A stretch of DNA of 64,000 nucleotides. Origin: DASPFV01 sp035620975. Its GTDB lineage: Bacteria > Acidobacteriota > Vicinamibacteria > Vicinamibacterales > 2-12-FULL-66-21. The notes beneath the pieces are model-generated. The model saw only the letters and a program-made list of their open reading frames with translations, was not told the origin of the DNA and searched no databases. A program made the translations under genes and the position numbers. The number at the start of each line of letters is the position of its first letter. Within the stretch, counting starts at the first letter, position 1. The DNA lies in NCBI GenBank assembly GCA_035620975.1, contig DASPFV010000245.1, positions 49,233-113,232 on the forward strand. The letters run 5' to 3'. This document shows, in pieces, positions 15,734 through 24,453 of the stretch.

Positions 15734-18700
15734 TCAGCGGCTGTCCGCCCGCCGCGGCTCGATTCGGCAGACCAGCGCCTTGGACTCCATGATGCGCACG
15801 TTGGGCTCCTGCGATATCGGCAGCAGGTCGTTGACGACGTCTCCCTTGACCAGGCCGCGATAGCCCCAGTGGTACGGGAGACCGACCTGATGCACCGTCC
15901 GGCCGTTCACCTGCAGCGTCGGAATCCGCGTCGTCACGAGGACGCGGGCGGCGATGCGCGCGCGCGGCGTCGCGATCGTCGCCCAGCCACCGTGGATCAG
16001 GCCCGTCAGTTCCGCGAGATCCGGCGAGACCTCGCAGAACAGCTCCGGCTGCAGCTCGGCGAGGTGCGAGAGCGTTCTCGTCATCCCGCCGGCGGTGTGA
16101 TGCTCCGTCAAGCGATAGGTCGTCAACACGAAGGGATACTCCGGGTCCGGCGAACGCGCGTACGGATTGTCGGGCCGGAGCTTCGGATCGGCCGCGGGGT
16201 TCGTGGACTGGGCGTAGAGCAGGTTCGCGACCGGCGACTCCAACGGCTCGTAGTGGGTCGGGAGCGGACCATCCTTGAGACCGCTCGGGACCCACAGCCA
16301 GCCGAGGCCGTCCTCGTGCATGATGAACGGCGCGTCGCCGGGCAGTGCCCGATCGCCGGTTTCCCCGGGGTCGCCAGAGTAGTCCGGCGCCTTGTCGGAC
16401 ACGAAGTCCGGCACGTCCAGGCCCGTCCACCGGCGCGTGGCGGTGTCCCACCAGACGAGCTTCTTGCGGTCGCTCCAGGGCTTCCCGTCGGGGGCTGCCG
16501 AGGCCCGGTTGTAAAGGATGCGGCGATCGGCCGGCCACGCGAAGCCCCATCCGTGCCCGTACGGTCCACGCGGCGTGCGCCCGTTCGCCCGGTTCTCGCC
16601 CTCCCGAGGGCAGACCCCCGAGTAGATCCAGCACCCGCAGGCCGTGCTCCCGTCGTCCTTCAACTCGGTGAACCCGCCGAGCAGGTGCCGGTCCGCGACA
16701 CGCCAGCCGTTGATTTCCTGCAGCACCTGCTCGGCGACGGGCTCGGCGTGAGGACCTTCGATGCGGTAATCCCACCAGAGCGCGCGGAGGCCGGCGTTCC
16801 GGGGGCGCGGATCGCCCGCCGCCCGTGCCCGCAGCCGTCGTCCGAGGTGGTAGATGAACCACAGCTCGCTCCGGGCGTCGCCGGGGGCCTCGACGGCTTT
16901 CTCGCGCCACTGGAGCAGGCGCTGTGTATTGGTGAACGTGCCTTCTTTCTCCGCATGACCCGCGGCGGGGAAGAAGAACACTTCCGTCTCGATGTCTTCC
17001 GTCCGCAGCTCGCCGCGGGCGATCTCCGGCGAGTCGTGCCAGAAGCTCGCGGTCTCGCTCTCGACCAGGTCGCGGACGACGAGCCACTTGAGGCGCGCGA
17101 GCGCCTTCCGTTCGAGCCCGGCGTGCGGCGCGCCGACCGCCGGGTTCTGGCCCATCACGAACAGCCCCTCCATCCGGCCGTCCATCATGTCGAGCCAGTA
17201 CTGAAGGTGCGAGTGATCGCCGGTCACGCGCGGCAGCCAGTCGAACCCGAAGTCGTTCTGGATCGTCGCGTGCTCGCCGTAGTAGGCCTTGAGGAGGCTG
17301 GCCGAGTACCTTGGGAAGTTGGCCCACCAGCCCGTGCGCTCGGTGTGGGCGCGGTTGTAGGCGGACAGGCTGGACGCATCGACGCCGAAGAACGGCATCG
17401 GCAGATAGCCGGGGAGGATGTCGTAGAGCGTCGGGATGTCCGTGGATCCCTGGATGGACGCGTGGCCGCGCAGGGCCAGAATGCCGCCGCCCGGCCGTCC
17501 GATGTTGCCGAGCAGGAGCTGGAGGATGGCCGCGGTCCGGATGATTTGCACGCCCACGGAATGCTGCGTCCAGCCGACGGCGTAGCAGATCGCGCCAGTT
17601 CGCTCCGGGCCTGAAGCTGCGCAGAACGCTTCGGCGACGCGCCGGAACTGCGCCTGCGGGACGCCGCAGATGCGCTCCACCATCTCGGGCGTATACCGCT
17701 CGAAATGCCGTTTCAGAACCTGGAACACGCAGCGCGGGTGCTGCAGCGACTGATCCCGTCCGAAGTCCCCGAGATCGGCCGCCTCGCCCCCTCGATCCTT
17801 GCCGTGTCCGCCTGCGGACGGATCCTGCGCGCTGTCACGCCTGCCGCCCCGTGGCGCGCCGCGGTACAGCCATGTGCCAGGGTCGTAGCGCCGCCGTTCG
17901 GAGTCCCATCCCGAGAACAGCCCGTCCAGATCGTCCGGCAGCGCCACGTCCTCGCGGAGGATGGTGCCGGCGTTGGTGTAGTGCGCGACGTACTCACGGA
18001 ACTCGCGGCCGTGCTCGAGGACGTAGTGAATCAGGGCACCGAGGAACACGATATCGGTGCCCGGTCGGAGGGGAACCCAGATATCGGCCATCGCCGAGGT
18101 GCGCGTGAATCGAGGGTCCACGTGAATGACCGTCGCGCCACGCTCGCGCGCTTCGACGACGAAGCGGAAGCCGACCGGGTGCTGCTCGGCCATCGACGAG
18201 CCCATGATCAGGATGGCGTCGGCGTTCACGAGATCCTGCTGAGCCGTCGTTGCCCCGCCGCGGCCGAACGAAGTGCCCAGACCGGGCACTGTGGAGCTGT
18301 GTCATATCCGGGCCTGGTTGCTGACGCAGACCATTCCGAGGCCGGCGGTGAACAGCTTCTTGATCAGGTAGTTCTCCTCGATGTCGAGCGTGGCGCCTCC
18401 GAGATGTGCGATGGACGGGCACTGCATGACGACCTGGTCGTCGCGGCGCTCGATGAACGTCCGGTCTCGCGAGTCCCAGACGCGCTCCGCGAGCATGTCC
18501 ATTGCGCGTTCGAGCGGAATCCGCTCCCACCTGGAGCTGCGCGGGGCGCGGTACTTGACCTGGGTCTCGCGGGCGGGATGCGTCAGCAGCTCGAAGCTCG
18601 CCGCGCCCTTGGGGCAGAGGTGGCCCTCCGAGACGGGCGACTCGGGGTCGCCTTCGATGGCAATCAGCCGGCCCTCGCGTTGGAAGATGAGCTGCCCGCA

Positions 18701-18865
18701 ACCGACGCCGCAATACGGGCAGATCGAGCGCGACACTCCGGCGCCCGCCGTTTTCGGCCGGAGCGCCCGGGTGGCGTCGCTCATCGACTCGGGACCGTTA
18801 CCGTTCCGGCCGGTCCGGATCTGCTCGAGGAGCGGCCACCGCCGCACGACGTCGCGAAGACCCAC
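15734..18865 (-). CDS. Formate dehydrogenase catalytic subunit, selenoprotein
   Basis: This gene is split by an in-frame UGA at 18302-18304 that I read as selenocysteine 188, giving 1043 residues. GTG 18865 has GGAGGG 5 nt upstream and gives the VGLRDVVRRWPLLEQ N-terminus seen in related enzymes; there is no Tat signal. The 4Fe-4S motif is CPYCGVGC (49-56) with CPKG (84-87). The sequence around the UGA, SNQARI-U-HSSTV, followed by FGRGGATT, matches formate dehydrogenase Sec sites. Downstream are the molybdopterin-binding domains, including YAVGWTQHS and YRLTEHHT. It oxidises formate to CO2 and feeds the Fe-S and NrfD subunits. SelABCD genes are not in the window. Ordinary gene callers would split it. 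Confidence 0.92.
18272..18290 (-). promoter_or_regulatory. Bacterial SECIS hairpin
   Basis: On the minus strand AGTGCCC pairs perfectly with GGGCACT around a 5-nt GGTCT loop (18279-18283). The stem begins 11 nt after the UGA. The spacing and the GGUCU loop are the same as in the E. coli fdhF SECIS recognised by SelB, so it should direct selenocysteine insertion. Confidence 0.9.
18302..18304 (-). other. UGA selenocysteine codon
   Basis: TGA in the frame of the formate dehydrogenase gene, flanked by ...QARI and HSSTV, the position of the catalytic Sec that ligates molybdenum. Both flanking frames continue without other stops for hundreds of codons. Confidence 0.92.
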
Positions 18866-18919
18866 GAAACCCTCCAGAGCAGCCTTGTCAGATGGGATTC
18901 GATCGGATGGCTCCGGGCA

Positions 18920-18955
18920 CCGAAGCACCGTAGCCGAGCATTCTCCGTGCTTCGG
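18920..18955. promoter_or_regulatory. Inverted repeat upstream of formate dehydrogenase operon
   Basis: CCGAAGCAC (18920-18928) and GTGCTTCGG (18947-18955) are perfect 9-bp inverted arms separated by 18 bp, 55-90 nt upstream of the GTG start. There is no T-run, so an operator or attenuator hairpin is more likely than a terminator. Confidence 0.35.
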
Positions 18956-19024
18956 CTTCAGGTGTCCAGCGGTCTGCAGGATTCCCGGTGCCGCGACTGT
19001 ACCGCGGTCCGCGCGACAGCCACT

Positions 19025-19315
19025 TCATTGAGGAATGCCTTCGCACGTGTACGCGCAGACCGTCACGCAACCGGTCGCGTCTGGCGCACACACCGTCCCG
19101 CAATCGTTGAAGCTGCCGTCGAGACTCCCGCAATGCTCCCGAAGCGCGCTGACGTCGACGCGACGTGACGTGGTGTAGACGATCTTCTCTCCGAAGTCGT
19201 GCATGATTGGCACGTGTCTGCTGGGTGCGGGCGTGTCGTCGCAGGTCGAGGCGATCAGGCAGGCGGCCGCCAGACTCATCGCAAGCCGCACGGCGCGGGT
19301 GCTGCTTTCGTGCAT
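19025..19315 (-). CDS. Small secreted Cys-rich protein
   Basis: A 96-residue protein starting at ATG 19315 with GGGAGA 5 nt upstream; a longer frame to 19363 lacks a good ribosome site. Residues 8-24 form a hydrophobic export signal (VRLAMSLAAACLIAS). The mature part is Cys-rich (two CxxxC-like pairs and a late CVTVCAYTCEG), suggesting disulfides or metal binding. It could be a lipoprotein through one of the Cys at 19 or 25, but neither fits the lipobox well. No known family recognised. It ends 159 nt upstream of the formate dehydrogenase start, on the same strand. Confidence 0.55.
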   Translation of the reverse strand: MHESSTRAVRLAMSLAAACLIASTCDDTPAPSRHVPIMHDFGEKIVYTTSRRVDVSALREHCGSLDGSFNDCGTVCAPDATGCVTVCAYTCEGIPQ

Positions 19316-19372
19316 GGGTCTCCCTTCCCGGGGGGCTTCCGCGACGTCGATCGCGTGGGACACGCCCTCGTA

Positions 19373-19660
19373 TCAATCGCCCGCCCCTCCGGGGCTGACC
19401 AGGACTCGATCCACGCGGTTGCCGTCCATGTCGATCACCCCGAATCGGCGTCCTGCGCGCTCGAACACGTCACCGGTCCGCGGGACGCGGCCGAGCGCCA
19501 GCATCGCGAGCGCTCCGATCGTGTGGTAGTGCTGCCGATCCTCGTGGCTGACGCGATCGTCGGGCGTGGCGCTCACGCCGGCGATCTCCGCCATCGCGAA
19601 GCTGCCGTTGAGCAGGATGAGGAAGAGCAGGAGAGAAAGGTCGATGGCCACGTTCGCCAT
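19373..19660 (-). pseudogene. CNNM/CorC-family gene with large internal deletion
   Basis: The 95-residue frame joins two ends of a protein normally over 400 residues long. Residues 7-30 (LSLLLFLILLNGSFAMAEIAGVSA-like) match the first helix of a CNNM/HlyC-CorC transporter, and residues 44-90 (HYHTIGALAML, GRVPRTGDVFE, FGVIDMDGNRVDRVLV) match its C-terminal CorC domain. The remaining membrane helices and both CBS domains are absent, in frame. It is probably a deletion relic that can still be translated, though I cannot exclude a retained mini-protein with a new role. Confidence 0.75.
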
Positions 19661-19684
19661 GCCCCCGGTGAAGCGGCGCGCCGG

Positions 19685-20063
19685 CTACGTGCGGCTCAGC
19701 GCGCGCGCGAGCTGGCGCTTGGACATCTTCGAGCGCCCCTCGATGTCCTGTTTCCGGGCCCGGTCGTACAGTTCGGCCTTCGTGTTGCCTTCATAGTCCA
19801 CGCCGCCGAACGTCTCCCCCTTCCCACGCCGCTTCTCGGCCGTGGATTTCCTGCTGCGCGGGTCCGACGGCCCTTTCTCGTCCTTGGCCTTCCACCGATT
19901 GCCGACTTTTTCGAACGAGTGCTTCAGGGAGGCGTAGGCCGTGCGATGCGCCCGCTGGCCCTCCCCGTATTGCTCGACGGCGTTGTCGTGCGTTTTCATG
20001 TACGTGCGCTGCGCCTTCGGGGACGACCGGCTTCAGGGTGGATGGAAGCTCGCTCTTCTTCAT
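19685..20063 (-). CDS. ChaB-family protein, frameshifted by one base
   Basis: Two frames together form one ChaB-like protein. ATG 20063 (GGAGGAAGGC just upstream) encodes MKKSELPSTLK; then one extra C in the CC at 20029-20030 breaks the frame. In the other frame the protein resumes RSSPKAQRTYMKTHDNAVEQYG..., SLKHSFEKVGNRW (the ChaB core), and ends in a KAELYDRARKQDI-GRSKMSKRQLARAL segment resembling Rho N-terminal-like extensions. Removing one base restores an intact gene of about 125 residues. ChaB is a small protein named for cation transport regulation, with unclear biochemical role. Real mutation and assembly error are both possible. Confidence 0.8.
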
Positions 20064-20180
20064 GCCTTCCTCCATGGGAACACGTTGGGCCATGCCCGCG
20101 CTTTCAAGCAAACCGCGATCCTCTCGACGTCGGGTTGGCGCGCGGAATGTGGCCGGCGCGCCGCGTCAGACCGCCCAGCC

Positions 20181-23100
20181 TCATCGGCGCTCGTGGCCGC
20201 CTGGACTGTCGGGCAGGACGCGTTCCGCCCCACGCGGTGCGGCCGGGCTCGATGCACGCCACCACTCCGACCGCCAGACCAGAGCGACCACGACCGCCAG
20301 GGCGGCTGCCACCAGGCTCGTGGCTACACCGGCCGGAAGCCGGCCGTCCCCGCGGCCCACGTACGCCCGTTCGGGGCAGTCGCCCGACGGTCCGGCCGGT
20401 CCTTCGCGCAGCGCCATGCGCAGCACATCGGCCAGGTGCAACGCACGGCGGTCCGACGCCTGTGCAATCTGCTCGCGACAGCTGAACCCGTCGGCCATGA
20501 CGAGCGTGTCGCGCGCCGCCCGGCGGACCGCCGGCAGCAGCACGCGTTCGCCTACCGCCATCGACACCTCGTAGTGGTCGCGCTCGAAGCCGAACGAGCC
20601 CGCCATGCCGCAGCAGCCGGCGTCAGGCTCGGTGGCCTGGATCCCCAGGCGGTCGAGGATCCCGAGCTCGGGGGCGAGCCCGCGCAGCGCTTTCTGATGA
20701 CAGTGGCCGTGCAGCAGCGCTTGCCGCTCGAGCCTCAAGGGCGGCAGGCGATCCGCATGCTGCGCCAGGAACGTCCCGAGCGATGTGACCTGATCCCGAA
20801 GCCGCCTGGCGCGCGCCTCCTCCGGGAACAGGTTGACCAGCTCGTCCTGGAACACGGCGGCGCAGCTTGGCTCGAGGACCACGATCGGGATGCCGGCGTC
20901 GATTTCGCGCCGCAATCGGTCCATGATCTCAATCAGGTATCGCCGCGCCTCCGCGAGCATGCCGTAGTCGTACAGCGGCCGGCCGCAGCACAGGCGAGCA
21001 CGTGGTATCTCCACGCAGAAGCCGGCCGCCTCGAGGATCTCGACGCCCGACATCGCCGTGTCCGGGTGGAAATGGTCGTTGAAGGTGTCGGGCCAGAGAA
21101 TGACGCGAGGGCCTTCCGCGGAGGGCCTGGGCGGTCGCGCGAGGAAGCGGGTGCGGAACGTCTCGGGCGCGAACGCCGGGATCCGGCGTGCGAGCGGCAT
21201 TCCGGCCGCCAGCTTGGCGATCTCCCTCAGCCCTGGCGTCCGCGCGCCCAGGTTGACGAGCCGGGGCGCCCGTTCCGCCAGCGTCGCCCACCGGCGGATC
21301 CAGCCGAACGTGTAGGCTGTGAGCGGGCGCCGGTGCTGTTCGTAGTAGTGAGCGAGGAACTCGGCCTTGTAGGTCGCCATGTCGACCGAAACCGGACACT
21401 CGCCCTTGCAGCCCTTGCAGGCCAGGCAGAGGTCGAGCGCCTCCTTCACCGCCTCGTTCTGCCATCCTCCGCGCAGCGGATCTCCCTGCAGCATCTCGAA
21501 GAGCAGCCGCGCGCGCCCGCGGGTGGCATGCTGCTCCTCGCGCGTCACCATGTAGCTCGGGCACATGGTCCCGGTGTCGAGCTTGCGGCACTTGCCTACG
21601 CCGACGCACCGGAGCGTCGCGTGCGCGAAGTCCCCGCCGTCGTCGGGAAACCGGAACCACGTGTCGGGACGCGGCGGCGCGTAGGTGGCGCCGAGGCGGA
21701 GGTGCGAGTCGATCGGGTCTGCGTCGATGATCTTGCCGGGGTTCATCCGCCAGTCGGGATCCCAGATCGATTTGAACTCGCGGAACGCCTGCAGCATCGC
21801 CGGGCTGAACATCCGATCCAGCAGCTCGCCGCGGGCCTGGCCGTCGCCGTGGTCGCCGGAGAGCGATCCTCCGTGCCGCACCACGAGATCGGCGGCAGCC
21901 TCCATGAACCTGCGATACGTGGCGATGCCCTCGGCGCGGGTCAGCTCGAAGTCCACGCGGCAGTGCACGCATCCCTGTCCGAAGTGACCGTAGAGATCGG
22001 CGTTGTACTCGAACCTGTCGAAGAGGGCCCGCAGGTCCCGCAGGTACCGGCCGAGCCGCGAGGGGGGCACGGCCGAGTCCTCCCACCCCGGCCACGTCGG
22101 ATTCTCGCCCGACACGTGCGCCGTCGCCGCCAGGCCCGATTCGCGCAGCTCCCAGACGCGCGCCTGCTCCTGGGGGTCGGCAATGATCCGGCAGGTCGGC
22201 GCATCGCGATGCCGCCGGATCGCCGCGACGGCCGACTCGGCCTGCTCGCGGGCCTCCTCGGCCGCGTCGGCCCCGAACTCGGCCAGCAGCCATCCGCCCC
22301 CCTCGGGCAGCACTGAGACCTGCTCGCGCGAGACGCCGATCCGTCGAAGATCGTGCAGCAGCAGATCGTCCATGCCTTCCAGCCCGACGGGCCGGTGTCG
22401 GAGCACGTCTTCGACGTGATCGGCGGCCTCGTAGACGCTGGGATATCCGAGCACGACGAGGATGCGGTGAGGCCGCACCGGAATCAGGGTCGTCGTCGCC
22501 TCGAGGACGATGGCCAGCGTGCTCTCGCTGCCGACGAGCGCGCGCGCGACGTGGAATCCGTGCTCCGGGAGCAGCGCCGGCAGGTTGTACCCGGAGACCC
22601 GTCGCGGGATGTCCACGAACTCCCGGCGGATCAGGGGCGCATGGCGATCGACGAAGGCGCGCAGCTCGCGGTAGATCTCGCCCTGCCGGCCGCCCCGGCG
22701 GATCGCGGCGTCGAGCTCCGCGTCGCTCGTGGCGCCGACGCGCATCCGGGTCCCGTCGTACGCGACGATCTCGAGCGACTCGATGCTGTCCGCGGTGGTG
22801 GGACCGGGTCCGTACTGCGCGGCCATGACGGAGTGGATCCCGCACGAGTTGTTGCCGATCATGCCCCCGAGCGTGCAGTACTGGTGCGTCGCGGGGTCCG
22901 GTCCGAACGTGAGATGGTGGCGGCTCGCGGCGTCGCGCAGCGCATCGAGCGGCGCTCCCGGCTGGACTCGCGCCCGGCGCCGCCCGGGATCGATCTCCAG
23001 CACCCGGTGCATGTACTTCGAGAAGTCGAGCACTACTGCCGTGTTGCAGCACTGACCGGCGAGGCTCGTACCGCCGCCGCGCCCGAGCACGGGCGCGCGG

Positions 23101-23336
23101 TGCGCGCGGCACTGCGCGAGCGTGTTCAGGACGTCCTCCGCGTCGCGCGGCACCACGACACCGATCGGCACCTGCCGATAGTTCGAGGCATCCGTGGCGT
23201 ACAGCGCCCGGCTTCCGGCGTCGAAGCGCACTTCACCCCGGACGCGCCGCGCCAGGGCGTCGGCCAGCCCGTCAGCCGCGGCAGGGGAAGACGGTGTGTC
23301 GGCGATCGGGATTGAGGCGACCGGGTGTCTGGGCAT
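20181..23336 (-). CDS. FAD-linked oxidase / Fe-S (GlpC-like) fusion dehydrogenase
   Basis: A 1051-residue YdiJ-like fusion enzyme. The N-terminal half is a vanillyl-alcohol-oxidase-type FAD domain (VLGRGGGTSLAGQC near 85-98; LGGMIGNNSCGIHS near 156-169), then a C-terminal cap. The second half carries Fe-S Cys motifs (CVGVGKCRKL, CLACKGCKGECP near 670) and two CCG domains (CCGRPLYD, CCGMAGSFG). Such enzymes oxidise D-2-hydroxyacids (D-lactate, glycolate or sugar-acid derivatives) and pass electrons to the membrane. Unusually, the C-terminus has an extra hydrophobic helix (about 1005-1022), which could anchor it. It is the third gene of an operon with the dehydratase (6-nt gap) and TPP enzyme. 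Confidence 0.87.
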   Translation of the reverse strand: MPRHPVASIPIADTPSSPAAADGLADALARRVRGEVRFDAGSRALYATDASNYRQVPIGVVVPRDAEDVLNTLAQCRAHRAPVLGRGGGTSLAGQCCNTAVVLDFSKYMHRVLEIDPGRRRARVQPGAPLDALRDAASRHHLTFGPDPATHQYCTLGGMIGNNSCGIHSVMAAQYGPGPTTADSIESLEIVAYDGTRMRVGATSDAELDAAIRRGGRQGEIYRELRAFVDRHAPLIRREFVDIPRRVSGYNLPALLPEHGFHVARALVGSESTLAIVLEATTTLIPVRPHRILVVLGYPSVYEAADHVEDVLRHRPVGLEGMDDLLLHDLRRIGVSREQVSVLPEGGGWLLAEFGADAAEEAREQAESAVAAIRRHRDAPTCRIIADPQEQARVWELRESGLAATAHVSGENPTWPGWEDSAVPPSRLGRYLRDLRALFDRFEYNADLYGHFGQGCVHCRVDFELTRAEGIATYRRFMEAAADLVVRHGGSLSGDHGDGQARGELLDRMFSPAMLQAFREFKSIWDPDWRMNPGKIIDADPIDSHLRLGATYAPPRPDTWFRFPDDGGDFAHATLRCVGVGKCRKLDTGTMCPSYMVTREEQHATRGRARLLFEMLQGDPLRGGWQNEAVKEALDLCLACKGCKGECPVSVDMATYKAEFLAHYYEQHRRPLTAYTFGWIRRWATLAERAPRLVNLGARTPGLREIAKLAAGMPLARRIPAFAPETFRTRFLARPPRPSAEGPRVILWPDTFNDHFHPDTAMSGVEILEAAGFCVEIPRARLCCGRPLYDYGMLAEARRYLIEIMDRLRREIDAGIPIVVLEPSCAAVFQDELVNLFPEEARARRLRDQVTSLGTFLAQHADRLPPLRLERQALLHGHCHQKALRGLAPELGILDRLGIQATEPDAGCCGMAGSFGFERDHYEVSMAVGERVLLPAVRRAARDTLVMADGFSCREQIAQASDRRALHLADVLRMALREGPAGPSGDCPERAYVGRGDGRLPAGVATSLVAAALAVVVALVWRSEWWRASSPAAPRGAERVLPDSPGGHERR

Positions 23337-23342
23337 CGGGGA

Positions 23343-24452
23343 TCACGTCACCGCGTATCGCTCCGCATCGGAGCGCTTGAAGGTCAGTCCGAAGCCGGGC
23401 CCCGAGAGGTCGGGCTGGAGGTGGCCGTTACGAGGGACCGGACAGCCGTCGAAGAGCGCCCGCTCGATTCGGACGTGGTCGTGGAAGTACTCGATATCGC
23501 GCACGCAGGCGAGCGCGGCGCAGGGGGCGAGGTGGAGCGCGGGTGCCGTGTGCGCCGAGAGGGGCACGTGGAATGCGTCGCAGAGTGCGCCGGCCTGCAT
23601 GAAGCCGGTGATCCCCGCGCAGCGGGTGGCGTCGGCCTGCAGCACGTCGACCGCTCCCGCCTGCAGCATGCGGCGGAAGTAGGTCGCGTCGTACCCATAT
23701 TCGCCCGCGGCAATCGCCATGCCCGCCGGCGACCGATCCCGCAGCAGCCGCAGGCCGTCGAGGTCGTCCGAGCTGACCGGCTCCTCGAACCAGCTCACCC
23801 GGTGCTCCGCGAAGCGCTCCGCCTGCGCCAGCGCCTGCGCGCGTTCGTACGCGCCGTTGGCGTCCACGTACAGCGCCACGTCGGGACCGATGGCGGCGCG
23901 GGCGCGCCCCACGCGGGTCACGTCGCGCTCCGGCTCGCGGCCGACTTTCATCTTCACGCGGCTGATTCCGGTCTCGACCCACGCGCCGAGCTGGTCCTGC
24001 AGGTCGGCATCCGTGTACGAGGTGAAGCCGCCGCTGCCGTAGACCGGCACGTCGGGGCGCGCCATACCGAGCAGCCTGGCCAGCGGTACATCGAGGATCC
24101 GCGCCTTGAGATCCCAGAGCGCGCTGTCGACCGCGGCGATCGCATGCGAGGCGATCCCGGGTCGCCCGGCATTCCGCACGGCGCGGGTCATGGCATCCCA
24201 CACACCCCGTGTGTCCATGGCGTCCTGCCCGGTGACGAGCGGGGCGAGCGTGTCTCGAATCACGGCCGCCGCCGCCGTGGCTGCATAGGTATAGCCGAGC
24301 CCGCGACGTCCCGCCGCCTCGGTCTGGACGAGCACGAGCGTCGTGCTGCGCCACTCGAGCGTGCCGTCCGACTCGGGCCGATCGGTCGGGATCGTGAACG
24401 CCTCGGCGGTGACGCGTTCGATGCGGGTCTCGTGCGCGAGTGTCCGGTCCAC
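23343..24452 (-). CDS. Mandelate racemase/muconate lactonizing (enolase superfamily) enzyme
   Basis: A 369-residue enolase-superfamily enzyme, probably an acid-sugar dehydratase. The catalytic set is visible: KMKVGR (K-x-K, second half of barrel strand 2), metal ligands in DANGAY, FEEP and AGEYG, and a late SAHTAP His of the His-Asp dyad seen in the MR subgroup. These remove the alpha proton of a sugar acid and eliminate water. GTG 24452 lies 1 nt after the stop of the TPP enzyme gene and uses the AGGAAG that overlaps that stop. Dehydratase product oxidation by the downstream FAD enzyme is an inferred pathway link; the actual sugar acid is unknown. Confidence 0.85.
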   Translation of the reverse strand: MDRTLAHETRIERVTAEAFTIPTDRPESDGTLEWRSTTLVLVQTEAAGRRGLGYTYAATAAAAVIRDTLAPLVTGQDAMDTRGVWDAMTRAVRNAGRPGIASHAIAAVDSALWDLKARILDVPLARLLGMARPDVPVYGSGGFTSYTDADLQDQLGAWVETGISRVKMKVGREPERDVTRVGRARAAIGPDVALYVDANGAYERAQALAQAERFAEHRVSWFEEPVSSDDLDGLRLLRDRSPAGMAIAAGEYGYDATYFRRMLQAGAVDVLQADATRCAGITGFMQAGALCDAFHVPLSAHTAPALHLAPCAALACVRDIEYFHDHVRIERALFDGCPVPRNGHLQPDLSGPGFGLTFKRSDAERYAVT

Positions 24453-24453
24453 G

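Noticed and set aside
18302..18304. Reading the formate dehydrogenase as two genes or a nonsense-mutated pseudogene
   Set aside because: The stop is UGA exactly at the known Sec position, with a SECIS hairpin at the right distance, so selenocysteine explains it better.
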